Assembly: GCF_900087015.1 (NCBI RefSeq)
Contig: NZ_FLKP01000002.1
Coordinates: 2,170,001-2,234,000, forward strand
DNA length: 64,000 nucleotides
Reading direction: 5' to 3'
Origin: Christensenella timonensis
GTDB lineage: Bacteria > Bacillota > Clostridia > Christensenellales > Christensenellaceae
Numbering within the stretch: the stretch's first letter is position 1; every line of letters begins with the position of its first letter. Positions 49,763-57,959 of this stretch are shown piece after piece. Under the pieces are notes generated by a model. That model ran no database searches. It was not told the DNA's origin and saw nothing but the letters and a program-made list of their open reading frames with translations. Both the position numbers and the translations under genes were made by a program.

Positions 49763-50908
49763 ATGAGAAAAATATTCAGGGTCGGTATCGTCGGGACAGG
49801 TTTTATCGGCAAAGTCCATATCGAAACGCTGCGCCGTTTAGGCAACATCGACGTGGTAGCGCTGGCCGATAAATTCATGGCGCAGGAAACTGCGGAAGAG
49901 CTGAATGTGCCTGCCTATTTTGAAGATTACAAAACCATGATCGACGAAATGCAGCTGGACGCAGTCCACATCTGCACGCCCAACAACACCCATTTCGATA
50001 TCGCCATGTACGCTCTTGATCACGGCGTGAACGTATTGAGCGAAAAACCCATGACCACGAGCATTGAAGACGCGCGCAAGATGGTTGCCAAGGTAAAGGA
50101 GACCGGGCTTGTCGGCGCGATCAACTTCCACAACCGTTTTTATCCCATGACCAACCACCTCAAAAACCTGGTGGAGGACGGTTACATCGGCGACGTATTC
50201 TCCATCAGCGGTTCCTACACGCAGGACTGGCTGCTGTACGAAACCGACTACAGCTGGCGTTTGAGCTCCAAGGATTCAGGCAATACCCGCGTCATTGCCG
50301 ATATCGGTTCGCACTGGATGGATCTCGTGGAATTCATGAGCGGCCAGAAGATCACCGCCGTATGCGCAGATTTTTCCACCATCCATAAGACGAGGAAAAA
50401 GCCCAAGAAAACGGTGCTCGCTTTCTCAACGGAAAAATTTTCCCCGGAAGATTACGAGGATGTTCCCATCGATACCGAAGATAACGCCAGCGTCATGTTC
50501 CGTTTTTCAAACGGCGCCAAAGGCAGCGCTTTCTTCTCGCAGGTCATCGCCGGCAAGTCCGTTGCGATCGACGTACTGCTGGGCGGCTATAAAAAATCGG
50601 CCGAATGGCACAGTGAAGAGTGCAACAACCTGTGGATCGGCAACCGTGACGGCGCCAAGGAATTTTTGGAAAAAGGCCCGGCTACCATCCACCCCAGGAG
50701 CGCAGACAAGGTCGCTTATCCTTTGGGACACCTGGAAGGCTTTACCGACGCGTTCAAGCAGTGCTTCAAGGAAGTCTACCACAGCATGGAAGACAAGAAC
50801 TTCCAGGGGCAATACGCCACCTTTGAGGACGGCCTGCACGAAATGATCCTGTGCGAAAAGATTTTTGAAAGCAACCAGAAACAGCAATGGGTCGGGATCG
50901 AAGAGTAA
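49763..50908 (+). CDS. Gfo/Idh/MocA family NAD(P)-dependent oxidoreductase
   Basis: A 381-aa sugar or inositol dehydrogenase-type enzyme. The Rossmann dinucleotide site is VGIVGTGFIGKVHIE near residue 6, the conserved EKPMTT with its catalytic Lys is near 94 (LSEKPMTTSIEDARKM), and the C-terminal half holds DIGSHWMDLVEF with the His of the active site. The substrate is a polyol or sugar, not identifiable here. AAAGGACATTTATT precedes the ATG at 49763. It is monocistronic between its own promoter and terminator. Confidence 0.92.
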   Translation: MRKIFRVGIVGTGFIGKVHIETLRRLGNIDVVALADKFMAQETAEELNVPAYFEDYKTMIDEMQLDAVHICTPNNTHFDIAMYALDHGVNVLSEKPMTTSIEDARKMVAKVKETGLVGAINFHNRFYPMTNHLKNLVEDGYIGDVFSISGSYTQDWLLYETDYSWRLSSKDSGNTRVIADIGSHWMDLVEFMSGQKITAVCADFSTIHKTRKKPKKTVLAFSTEKFSPEDYEDVPIDTEDNASVMFRFSNGAKGSAFFSQVIAGKSVAIDVLLGGYKKSAEWHSEECNNLWIGNRDGAKEFLEKGPATIHPRSADKVAYPLGHLEGFTDAFKQCFKEVYHSMEDKNFQGQYATFEDGLHEMILCEKIFESNQKQQWVGIEE

Positions 50909-50919
50909 GGCCAAACGAC

Positions 50920-50950
50920 AAAAGGGCTGTTCATGCAGCCCTTTTATATT
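50920..50950 (+). terminator. Terminator of the Gfo/Idh/MocA gene
   Basis: Ten-bp stem (50920-50929 with 50936-50945), 6-nt loop, ending in a T run. From here to 51156 I see no gene or recognisable element. Confidence 0.85.
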
Positions 50951-51156
50951 GCGTTCGTCTCCGTTACCCAGCCTCGGCCTGCTGCTTGACCATTTCCGCT
51001 TTCCGCTGGCGGTTATAACGGGCAAGATATCGCCATGGTCTTTGCTGCCCGCCCCTATTTCCATATCCATGGGTTCCCGGAATTTCGATCAGTTGGACGA
51101 AAAACGTTCGGCGACCAACGGGATGTTGATCGGTATTATAAAGGATATAAAATCGT

Positions 51157-51190
51157 AAAAAAGCCTTTGATGAAAATCATAGGCTTTTTT
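51157..51190 (-). terminator. Terminator of the leftward pilin operon
   Basis: Stem of 51157-51170 with 51177-51190 (one bulge) and A/T runs on both sides. Its right part belongs to the 5S-tail repeat at 51178-51204. Confidence 0.75.
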
Positions 51191-51204
51191 AAATAGAATC
51201 CGGC
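51178..51204. repeat. Left copy of a 26/27-bp direct repeat derived from a 5S rRNA 3' tail and terminator
   Basis: Reads CATAGGCTTTTTT then AAATAGAATCCGGC. The same sequence with one T fewer occurs at 57746-57771, where TCCGGC is the 3' end of an actual 5S rRNA gene. Here no 5S gene remains. Confidence 0.8.
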
Positions 51205-51240
51205 CATTTCGGTGTGCGCTCTATCCTGCCGCCGCGCCCG

Positions 51241-52281
51241 TTACGCGCCCATGCCGGGCTGTCTTTTGCGGCGTTTCCTGTAAACGAGGATCAGCACGCA
51301 TACAATACATCCCGCGCACCCCGCGGCAAAAGCGGCGGTGTAAAGCTCCGTCAGAGAATCGTCGCCCGTTTTTGGCCCCGTTCCGTTGTCAATCGTTCCT
51401 CCCACCGGCGCGGTATACTGGTTGATAAAGCCGCAGGAGGTTACGGGCTTGTTCGCATCGTTGGTCACGGTGCGCGTCAAAACAAGCTGGCCGGCCACGT
51501 CCTGCACGTTATCCGTGATGGTATACACGCCCGTATCGTACGCATATCCGTCCTCCCCCACATTCACTTCGGAGATCGAATAGTAATATACGCCGGCCTC
51601 GGTATAGCTCCACGTGCCGAAATCCTCCGAGCCGCTCCCCACGATGGTCATGGTTTTCACGCCGTCCTTACTGCCTGCCGGCATGGGGTTGCTCTTATTG
51701 CCCGCCTCCAGCTTGAATACGAACGTGCCGTCCTTGGACGGCGTTCCCGCAACCGTCTTTTGCACCGGCGGATCCACCATCAGGCTCGGATCGCTGGCAA
51801 GCGGCTTGTATACGTTCGTAAATTTGGCGTCGCTGCTTTTGCTTCCGTCGCTCCGGTAGATGACCACATCCGCCCTCGTGGCGCTCGTCACATAGACCTG
51901 CACCGTATATACCTCGCCGTCGTACGTGTATCCCTGCAGCGACGCTGGCGCCTGCCTGAGCTCGTAGCCGTATGTTCCCGTGCTCGTGTAGCTCATCGGC
52001 CCGATCGACGCGCTGCCGTTCCCGGAAATGCTGAAGGTATACGTCCCTCCCGCGCTGCCCGCCGGCATGGGATTGCTCGCCGCAAGCGGCCGCAGCTCGT
52101 AGGTAAACGTATCCGCCGCCGAGGACGCCGCCGGCTGCGAAAACGCCTGGTCTACCGTGAACGTCACGTTGGCGCTCGCCGGCGCCGCATTCGCGGTTTG
52201 AAACAACCCCAGCGTCAAAAGGCATACCAGCAGCGCGAAAGCCGCCGCCCTCTTATTCCACACTTTTCGTAGGATGCCCAT
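51241..52281 (-). CDS. FctA/Spy0128-type pilin-like surface protein
   Basis: A 346-aa secreted wall protein. A signal peptide spans residues 1-32 (RKVWNKRAAAF, hydrophobic core, ending ANA-AP). Two repeats of the Spy0128/FctA isopeptide-pilin domain follow: FTYELRPLAASNPMPAGSAG with YGYELRQAPASLQGYTYDG, then FVFKLEAGNKSNPMPAGSKDG with YYYSISEVNVGEDGYAYDTG. The C-terminus is GPKTGDDS, a hydrophobic helix and RKRRKRQ, a sortase-type sorting signal with G in place of the usual L. It is the third and only intact large gene of the pilus-like operon. Confidence 0.85.
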   Translation of the reverse strand: MGILRKVWNKRAAAFALLVCLLTLGLFQTANAAPASANVTFTVDQAFSQPAASSAADTFTYELRPLAASNPMPAGSAGGTYTFSISGNGSASIGPMSYTSTGTYGYELRQAPASLQGYTYDGEVYTVQVYVTSATRADVVIYRSDGSKSSDAKFTNVYKPLASDPSLMVDPPVQKTVAGTPSKDGTFVFKLEAGNKSNPMPAGSKDGVKTMTIVGSGSEDFGTWSYTEAGVYYYSISEVNVGEDGYAYDTGVYTITDNVQDVAGQLVLTRTVTNDANKPVTSCGFINQYTAPVGGTIDNGTGPKTGDDSLTELYTAAFAAGCAGCIVCVLILVYRKRRKRQPGMGA

Positions 52282-52460
52282 ATATTCTCACTTCTCCTTT
52301 TTCATATTACCCTTAGCCCGCACGACCGGGTAATCGATCTTCCTGCTGATCTTTTCCGCCTTGCCCATATGGGACTCCCCCAGTTACCTTACTTTTGCGG
52401 GCCCGCCCCCGGCAGGCCCGCTTTCCTTACTTGTGTTCCAATGCTTCTGCTTTGCTTTTC

Positions 52461-53321
52461 TCAGTTCCTGGAATCCGCTTTCCTGCGCGATTTCACCGCT
52501 ACGAAGGCAACCAGCGCGCCTGCCGCGATCGCGATCATCAGCATGAACGGAAGGTTGTTTACAGAGATCCCCGTGGGGGTAACCGTCTGGTAAGCGTTCG
52601 TGTAGTCCGCCTTGTTCGCGTTCTCTCCTACCAGGTTTGCCGTTACGCCAAGCGCCGTGTTCAGCGTTCCGGGCGTCGTAACCGGCGTTCCGCCGTTCGT
52701 CGTCACATCTACGCTCGGCGTATAGCCTGTCGATGCCGCCTCGGATATGTCGTAGTGCGAACCGACCAGCGCGTTGTGCACCGACAGCTTTTCCCCGTGT
52801 TTGAGGTGGATCGTCTCCGCCGTTCCGGACGTGACCTGGAAGTAGTCGTGCCCGCTGCCGTCCGTCATGATCGTGCTTGCGGTGTGATTGGTGGACGTGA
52901 TTACGTTATTCGCGCTGTCCAGCACGTATACATCGTATACGGGCGTGCCCGCCTCTACCGCGGATTTGTTGACCGTCAGCGTGAAATCGAAGTACAGTGT
53001 CGTCGTGTTACCCATCGCGCCCGTTACCGTCTTGCTCACGAGGATCGCGCCGTCCTCCGGGTTCGTACCGCTGTTGTTTTTCGAGAATACGTTGGTGAAC
53101 GAAAGTCCGCCCGTGCCCGGCGTCGGGTCTACCTTTGCGCCCGGCGCTACGCCGCCTGTGGTCGAGCCCGGCGTCGTCACGATCACGCTGAGGTCGGATA
53201 CGTACGGGCTCGTCGTGCCGTTCGCTACGTATACGTGCAGCTCGTAATCCCCTGCGGAATACGTCATCGTTTCGCCTGTCGCCGTTGTATAAGTACCCGC
53301 CTGCTCTGTGATCTGGTACAC
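52461..53321 (-). CDS. Pilin-like protein, C-terminal part (separated by a frameshift)
   Basis: Carries the C-terminal two thirds of a backbone-type pilin. It contains FctA-like and Cna-B-like modules (GAILVSKTVTGAMGNTTTLYFDF, then LKHGEKLSVHNALVGSHYDISE) and a wall-sorting end VTPTGI - hydrophobic helix - KSRRK. There is no start codon with a ribosome binding site. The frame is the natural continuation of the ORF that starts at 53692, joining as GNAGEYVYQITEQAG near 53330. Restoring one G in the AAGGAAA run would fuse the two. As sequenced the gene is interrupted. Confidence 0.75.
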   Translation of the reverse strand: MYQITEQAGTYTTATGETMTYSAGDYELHVYVANGTTSPYVSDLSVIVTTPGSTTGGVAPGAKVDPTPGTGGLSFTNVFSKNNSGTNPEDGAILVSKTVTGAMGNTTTLYFDFTLTVNKSAVEAGTPVYDVYVLDSANNVITSTNHTASTIMTDGSGHDYFQVTSGTAETIHLKHGEKLSVHNALVGSHYDISEAASTGYTPSVDVTTNGGTPVTTPGTLNTALGVTANLVGENANKADYTNAYQTVTPTGISVNNLPFMLMIAIAAGALVAFVAVKSRRKADSRN

Positions 53322-53692
53322 ATACTCTCCGGCGTTTCCTTGCTTACGGTCTTGAGCCCCGCCGCGCTCGTACCTGCGTCAGCCGCTGTAAAGCTGATCG
53401 TCTGCGTCGCTGTTGTCGCGCTTGCGACGGTTCCGAGCGCAGGCATCGTCGCCAGGTCTGCCGCAGCCGTGAGGCCGTCTACGCTCACCTTGGTTACGTC
53501 AAAGGTAAAGCTTGCCGTCGGCGTGGTCGTGCCGTCCGGCATTTCCAGCACCTTGGTGATCGCCGCCTGCAGGGGCGTTCCTTCCGTACCGCCTGTGACC
53601 GGCGCCGCCAGCGCCGAGGTCATGCTGCCCAGGCACAATACCACTGCCAGTGCCAGCGCCAGAACAACTTTTAATGTCTTTGTCCGTTTCAT
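53264..53692 (-). CDS. Pilin-like protein, N-terminal part with signal peptide (frameshifted)
   Basis: Begins at 53692 after AAGGAGAAAAGAAA. The signal peptide is MKRTKTLKVVLALALAVVL with cleavage after SALA-AP. The first FctA-type domain starts (AAITKVLEMPDGTTTP, FTFDVTKVSVDGL, ISFTAADAG) and runs to TVSKE, after which the frame leaves homology and stops at 53264. The other frame continues the domain (see 52461-53321). The codons at the break show no canonical slippery heptamer, so a real deletion or a sequencing error is likelier than programmed frameshifting. Confidence 0.8.
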   Translation of the reverse strand: MKRTKTLKVVLALALAVVLCLGSMTSALAAPVTGGTEGTPLQAAITKVLEMPDGTTTPTASFTFDVTKVSVDGLTAAADLATMPALGTVASATTATQTISFTAADAGTSAAGLKTVSKETPESMCTRSQSRRVLIQRRQAKR

Positions 53693-53785
53693 TTTCTTTT
53701 CTCCTTTTTTTAATTCGTTTTGAATGATTGGTATATGAACATGGAATAACACCATGTTATATATTCCTCCGCCGCGCCGCTCATA

Positions 53786-55780
53786 TCAGCGCGCCTCCCC
53801 GCGGCGGCGCCGCCGCGCGATCAAAAGCCCTGCCGCGAGCGCCGCGATCCCAACGATCCCCACGGCCAGCAGGCCGGGCCCGCCCTGGCTGTCCTCCGTC
53901 ACGCCGGTGGGCACAGCCCCCGTCCGCGTGTTTGTGAAATCAAACCGCCTGTCCGCGTCGGACATGGCCCGCGCGCCGGTATCGGCCGCGCTGGTCGGCC
54001 CCGCGTCCTCGTTATCGCGGAACGAAAAAGCGTATCCCGCAGCCGGCGTTTCCGCCACCCGCACGTGGTAGCCGAACGGCACGCCCGTTATGGTCACCGT
54101 TTGCCCGTGCCGCAGCTGGAAGGCCGCCTCGCCCGAGGAACCCAGCGTCAGCGTGCCGCCCGCCGGGGCCGAAGCCCCCGTCCCGGCAATCGTCCCGCCC
54201 GTATAGGCAAACGTTCCCGAAAGCGGCGTTCCCGTGTCGTCCGTGAGGTACACGGTGAAATCAAAATCCTTCGTCCGGTCGGCGTAAGGGCCTGCCGCCG
54301 AAGCGCTCACCGTCACATCGTGTGTCTTGCGCTCATATACCGCGTCCACCGTCGTATTGTAGTTGACGGTGAACGTATCGCCCGGCAGGACGCTCGCCGT
54401 GGTTCCCGTGACGGCCTCCGTAACCTCCCAGTGGTCGAACACCCAGCCGGTATCCACAGTGAACCCTGTCGCCGCGTAGGTGAGAACCGTCGCCGTGTCG
54501 CCCGACAGGTACGTCGCCGGATCGGCATACGTCGCGCCCGAGCTGTTGTTCGCCCGGTAGGTGACGACCGGGTGGAAAACGTAGTTGATATTGTAGTTAT
54601 CCAGCAGCGTTCCGGGGAACGGCTTTGTGGCGCGCGTCGTGAAATCCGCCGCGTTGACCGGCGGCGTGATCGCCGGGCCCGCAAGCGCTGTATTCCCGCT
54701 CACCACCGCGCTTCCGGTAATGCTGATGTTCGAGTACTTGCTCGTGCTGGCGGGGTTTGCGTAATCGTAAAACGCTGTATAAATACCGCCGCCCTCGAGG
54801 TCCGCCGTATTATTCGTGATGCTGCCGCCCGTCATGGTGAATTCGCCGTTATTTAAGCCGGCGCTGTAATCGAGCTCCACAGCGCCGCCTTTCCCGCCTT
54901 GGCCCCACGCATCCAATTGCGCGTGGTTATTGGTAATGCTGCCGCCCGTCATGGTGAATCTCGCAGAGGCGGAGCCTGTTCCATCCATAACGAGTACGGT
55001 TCCGCTAGCTAGGGCCGTGTTGCCTGTGATGCTGCCCCCATTCATCGTGAAATTACATTCCACACTGACTAATATAACGCCTTCCCCCAGGCCGACATTG
55101 TTGCTGATCGTACCGCCGTTCATGGTAAATGCGGAACCTCTGCCCATGCTTACGGCGCCGCCCATGTTCGGGCCGTTGAGGCACTTTGTGATCTCCGCCC
55201 CGTGATTCATCGTCAGGCTGCCATCGGTGCTTACTACCACGCCGCCGTTAAAGTGGCTGTATCCTGTCGATACCGGCAGCCCTATGCCCGACAAGACGAC
55301 GTCTTCCAGTGTCAGGGATGCGTTTGCGCTAACCAAGAAATGATTGTAGCGCGGCGACCCGCTTGCTGACTTCGCCTGCGTCAGGGTATACGGCCCGCCC
55401 GCATCGGATTTCAGCGTGATCTTCTGGTTTGGCTGGATGATCACTCTATCACCTGTCCCGCCAGCCATATCGTTCATGTCCGTGTCGTTTTCCGTGGCTA
55501 CGATGGTGTATCCCACTCCCGTAGCAGGGCACGCCGCCACCGCGTCCGCCATCAAGTGGTACGAACCGATGGGCGTGGTGGGCGCGCTGTCCTTGTACAC
55601 AATATAGCGCTCCTGCTTCCACTGCGCGTACAGCGTCAGGCTGCCGGAAATGGAAACCGTCTGCCCTTCCGTATACGACGTGCCGCTGCCGTCCGCCGCC
55701 GTGTTCCAGCCGGCAAAGCTGTAGGACGCGTCCTGCGGGGAAAAGCCCGCCACTGTCCGCGTCACGGTCGTAATGTTCAC
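53786..55780 (-). CDS. Beta-helix adhesin, C-terminal part (third reading frame)
   Basis: 664 aa visible. It holds a repeat region like the middle fragment: an InlB-type YSFAGWNTAADGSG module, then beta-helix rungs of the form FTMTGGSITNNTA and FTMNGGTISNNVG, a second InlB-like module (GWVFDHWEV, GDTFTVNYNTTVDAVYERK) and a Cna-B/SpaA-like domain (DFDFTVYLTDDTGTPLSGTF). The C-terminus is VPTGV, linker, hydrophobic helix and RRRRRGEAR, a wall-sorting signal. In-frame homology extends upstream to about 55830 (STSTLTGSVNITTV), where it meets the middle fragment. Confidence 0.8.
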   Translation of the reverse strand: MNITTVTRTVAGFSPQDASYSFAGWNTAADGSGTSYTEGQTVSISGSLTLYAQWKQERYIVYKDSAPTTPIGSYHLMADAVAACPATGVGYTIVATENDTDMNDMAGGTGDRVIIQPNQKITLKSDAGGPYTLTQAKSASGSPRYNHFLVSANASLTLEDVVLSGIGLPVSTGYSHFNGGVVVSTDGSLTMNHGAEITKCLNGPNMGGAVSMGRGSAFTMNGGTISNNVGLGEGVILVSVECNFTMNGGSITGNTALASGTVLVMDGTGSASARFTMTGGSITNNHAQLDAWGQGGKGGAVELDYSAGLNNGEFTMTGGSITNNTADLEGGGIYTAFYDYANPASTSKYSNISITGSAVVSGNTALAGPAITPPVNAADFTTRATKPFPGTLLDNYNINYVFHPVVTYRANNSSGATYADPATYLSGDTATVLTYAATGFTVDTGWVFDHWEVTEAVTGTTASVLPGDTFTVNYNTTVDAVYERKTHDVTVSASAAGPYADRTKDFDFTVYLTDDTGTPLSGTFAYTGGTIAGTGASAPAGGTLTLGSSGEAAFQLRHGQTVTITGVPFGYHVRVAETPAAGYAFSFRDNEDAGPTSAADTGARAMSDADRRFDFTNTRTGAVPTGVTEDSQGGPGLLAVGIVGIAALAAGLLIARRRRRGEAR

Positions 55781-56690
55781 CGAACCCGTGAGGGTGCTGG
55801 TGCTTTGGATATATTCCGCCGCCTTCTTTCGCGCTATTTCCCGTGATCCGGCCGCCTGTCATCGTGAAAGAACTCGTTGTTCCACCAGCCACCAATACTC
55901 CGCCGCCAATACCGCTCGACTGATTATTTATAATGTTACCGCCTGTCATCGTGAAAGAACCGTCACAACTATACACAGCAGCCTGCCTGTTGCTCACGTT
56001 ATTACTGATCGTACCGCCGTTCATCTTTAAAGAGGCCTTGCTTCCCACAAACACAGTAGCATCATCATTTGCGCCTGTATTACTATAGCATTTTGTAATT
56101 GTCGCGCCTGAGTTCATCACTAGAGAAGCATTCGAGGCGTCCACAGTTATTCCGCCATTATAACCACTTCCGCTCGTCAACCCCGCTCCTGATAGCGTAA
56201 TGTTTTCGAGTGTTAGGTTACCGCCTAAACTAACATAAAAATGGAGGCCATCACGGTCACTGATAGAGGAGGCACGATTTGTCTGCGTCAAGGTATACGG
56301 CCCGCCCGAGCCGGATTTCAAGGTGATAGTCTTACTTGTTACGAGTATACCATTACCGATATTAGGATCGTTTGCCATGACCGTGATGGTGCAGGCCGAT
56401 CCCGTCGGGCAGGCGTCCACCGCGTCCTGCAGCGTATTGAATGTGCCGGTCGCGCCGCCCGTGACGACATACGCGCCCGTCGCGGCCATGGGCGCAATCT
56501 GCTCTTTTCCGCGCATGCCCGCGTCGATCTGTTCTAAGGCGCTGCCCGCGCCCAGCGTGAGCGTATCGCTGTAGGCGGCCGCTTCTTCCGCGCTGAAATC
56601 CGCGTCGAATTTGTTGTCCGCGCCTGCCTGGATGCTCTTGACGGGAACGAGATACTCCGTGCCGCCTATCACGCTCGCCTTAACGCCCAC
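55449..56690 (-). CDS. Beta-helix adhesin, middle part (second reading frame)
   Basis: Genuine coding runs from about 56715 to 55830: ASVIGGTEYLVPVKSIQAG, then a right-handed beta-helix with rungs such as LVMNSGATITKCYSN, LKMNGGTISNNVSN and FTMTGGRITGNSAKEGGGIY. After GGGIY the frame becomes low-complexity nonsense down to 55449. The switch occurs at GGAATATATCC; an extra AT in this dinucleotide run would restore GGGIYIQSTSTLTGS and the C-terminal frame. Confidence 0.75.
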   Translation of the reverse strand: MGVKASVIGGTEYLVPVKSIQAGADNKFDADFSAEEAAAYSDTLTLGAGSALEQIDAGMRGKEQIAPMAATGAYVVTGGATGTFNTLQDAVDACPTGSACTITVMANDPNIGNGILVTSKTITLKSGSGGPYTLTQTNRASSISDRDGLHFYVSLGGNLTLENITLSGAGLTSGSGYNGGITVDASNASLVMNSGATITKCYSNTGANDDATVFVGSKASLKMNGGTISNNVSNRQAAVYSCDGSFTMTGGNIINNQSSGIGGGVLVAGGTTSSFTMTGGRITGNSAKEGGGIYPKHQHPHGFGEHYDRDADSGGLFPAGRVLQLCRLEHGGGRQRHVVYGRADGFHFRQPDAVRAVEAGALYCVQGQRAHHAHRFVPLDGGRGGGVPCYGSGIHHRSHGKRHGHERYGWRDR

Positions 56691-57099
56691 GCGATACTGC
56701 TGCGTTCACGTCGTTCCACACCGTGCCGCTGATGGAGCTTTCCAGCGCCGCCGAAGGAGATGGCGAGGGGGAAGCCGAGGGCTGCGCCGTTTCCTCTTTG
56801 GGCGAAACCGAAGGCGAAGAAGATGCCCCGGGCTCGCTTGTCTGCGCGGCCGAGGGTGTTGCCGCCGGCTGCGGCGCTTCGCTCTCCGCCGGTTCGCCCG
56901 TCTCCGCCGCTCCGGCGACAGGACTGGCGGATTCTTCCCCGCCCGGCTCCTGCGCCGGCTCCGTTTCGCCCACGGGCGTTTCCGCTGCGGTTGCGGCAGC
57001 GGCGTTTTCCGCCAACGCGCCGATGGGCAGCGTTCCCGCAATGATCGCCACTGCCAGCAGCAGGGATAATACAACTTTCAGCTTCACTCGCTTTTTCAT
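56680..57099 (-). CDS. Beta-helix adhesin, N-terminal part with signal peptide (first reading frame)
   Basis: Starts at 57099 after AAGGAGAAAGGCAAAC. A signal peptide (MKKRVKLKVVLSLLLAVAI, ending GALA-EN) is followed by 90 residues rich in Ala, Pro, Ser and Glu (ETEPAQEPGGEES, PSPSPS), a wall-spanning stalk. It then begins SISGTVWNDVN, the usual first strand of a Cna-B/Sdr-type domain, and stops at 56680. The middle frame takes over within NDVN at about 56715 after a +1 shift. Confidence 0.8.
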   Translation of the reverse strand: MKKRVKLKVVLSLLLAVAIIAGTLPIGALAENAAAATAAETPVGETEPAQEPGGEESASPVAGAAETGEPAESEAPQPAATPSAAQTSEPGASSSPSVSPKEETAQPSASPSPSPSAALESSISGTVWNDVNAAVSRGR

Positions 57100-57193
57100 G
57101 TTTGCCTTTCTCCTTCGTGCGTTCTTTACTCAATAATTCCTGATCACGATCAGCGCCTTACCGTCGATCCGCTGCGTGCTTCGGCTGGTAAAA

Positions 57194-57409
57194 TCACTCT
57201 TTATTCTTCCTATATTCCTTCTTGGGCCTGTCGTCACCGAGCGTGCCGATCACGTTTTCCTCCGCCCTGTTTTCGTCGCGCACATGCACGCCGTTCAGCC
57301 CGTCGATATCGTCCAGCTTCCGCCGCAGCCTGATTTTGACCGCGACTCCTACCATGATCACCAGAATAAGAATCCCGATCCATATCCATCCCACGACAGT
57401 TACCTCCAT
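57194..57409 (-). CDS. Small single-pass membrane protein (71 aa)
   Basis: Residues 7-27 (GWIWIGILILVIMVGVAVK) form one transmembrane helix, followed by a charged cytoplasmic tail rich in Arg, Asp, Glu and Lys. AAAGGGCAGAT lies just before the ATG. No family recognised. It is oriented with the adhesin and 95 nt upstream of it, so it may be the first gene of the surface operon. Confidence 0.6.
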   Translation of the reverse strand: MEVTVVGWIWIGILILVIMVGVAVKIRLRRKLDDIDGLNGVHVRDENRAEENVIGTLGDDRPKKEYRKNKE

Positions 57410-57514
57410 ATCTGCCCTTTATTACAGCTGTATAATGTACACTTGTTCCCTCGTCTTCCTTCGCAGATTTGCCTATTCATTAAATATCACTTTTCATATC
57501 CTTTTGTCTCGCCA

Positions 57515-57556
57515 GATGTTGTAACTACCTGTTTTGATGTTGTAACTACCTGTTTT
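57515..57556. repeat. Two perfect tandem copies of a 21-bp unit
   Basis: Units at 57515-57535 and 57536-57556, beginning GATGTTGTAACTACC. The repeat is upstream of the small membrane protein and contains no gene signal. The rest of 57410-57640 shows nothing I can support. Confidence 0.85.
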
Positions 57557-57640
57557 TGATAAGCGGCAAGGATGGATGATGCTTCCCCCATTCACCGTTA
57601 TCATGATGCAGGATGCCTCGAAATTTTCTTCGTACGGCAC

Positions 57641-57673
57641 AAAAAAAGGCGTTCCCCTTTTTGGGCCACGCCT
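57641..57673 (-). terminator. Intrinsic terminator reading toward the surface operon
   Basis: On the minus strand AGGCGT pairs with ACGCCT, with inner CCC/GGG pairs around an A-rich loop, followed by seven T. It would stop leftward transcription coming past the 5S rRNA terminator. Confidence 0.65.
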
Positions 57674-57722
57674 GCATGTTTCCAAATTCGCTTTTCTTAT
57701 TGCCATGAAAGAGTTCATTAAC

Positions 57723-57757
57723 AAAAAAAGCCTATGGATATGATCCATAGGCTTTTT
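57723..57757 (-). terminator. 5S rRNA terminator
   Basis: Perfect 15-bp stem (57725-57739 with 57743-57757) with an ATG loop, followed on the minus strand by seven T. It starts 9 nt beyond the 5S 3' end. Confidence 0.9.
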
Positions 57758-57765
57758 AAATAGAA

Positions 57766-57771
<6 letters not shown>
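57746..57771. repeat. Right copy of the 5S-tail/terminator direct repeat
   Basis: CATAGGCTTTTT then AAATAGAATCCGGC, spanning half of the terminator stem and the last bases of the 5S gene. It matches 51178-51204 except for one T. Confidence 0.85.
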
Positions 57772-57881
<110 letters not shown>

Positions 57882-57883
57882 AA

Positions 57884-57959
57884 TGGCTCCCCAGGTTGGG
57901 TTTGAACCAACGACCCTTCGGTTAACAGCCGAATGCTCTAGCATGCGAGCTACATTAAA
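57884..57959 (-). pseudogene. Degenerate tRNA-Asn (anticodon GTT), 5' half damaged
   Basis: The 3' half is perfect: anticodon stem-loop TTCGG-CTGTTAA-CCGAA, T arm GTTGG-TTCAAAC-CCAAC, 3' acceptor strand CTGGGGA and encoded GCCA. The 5' acceptor strand should read TCCCCAG but is TTTAATG, with only the terminal pairs possible. The D loop GCATGCTA lacks the invariant GG. The gene is therefore probably non-functional, cut at its 5' side next to the recombinase element. Confidence 0.7.

Noticed and set aside
53320-53350. Programmed -1 frameshifting in the pilin gene
   Set aside because: The zero-frame codons AGC AAG GAA ACG do not form an X_XXY_YYZ slippery heptamer and no downstream pseudoknot is evident; an indel is simpler.
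52395-53723. 442-codon rightward open frame opposite the pilin genes
   Set aside because: Arg/His-rich translation typical of antisense GC-rich frames; the leftward frames carry a signal peptide, pilin domains and a sorting signal.
54700-56300. CRISPR-like recurring sequence in the adhesin gene
   Set aside because: The repeats are in-frame, irregular beta-helix rungs (TMTGG, MNGG) with no constant repeat or spacer length.
57494-57748. 84-codon leftward ORF containing the repeat KTGSYNI
   Set aside because: It starts inside the 5S terminator, contains a strong internal terminator and lacks a ribosome binding site; its repeat simply reflects the 21-bp DNA repeat.
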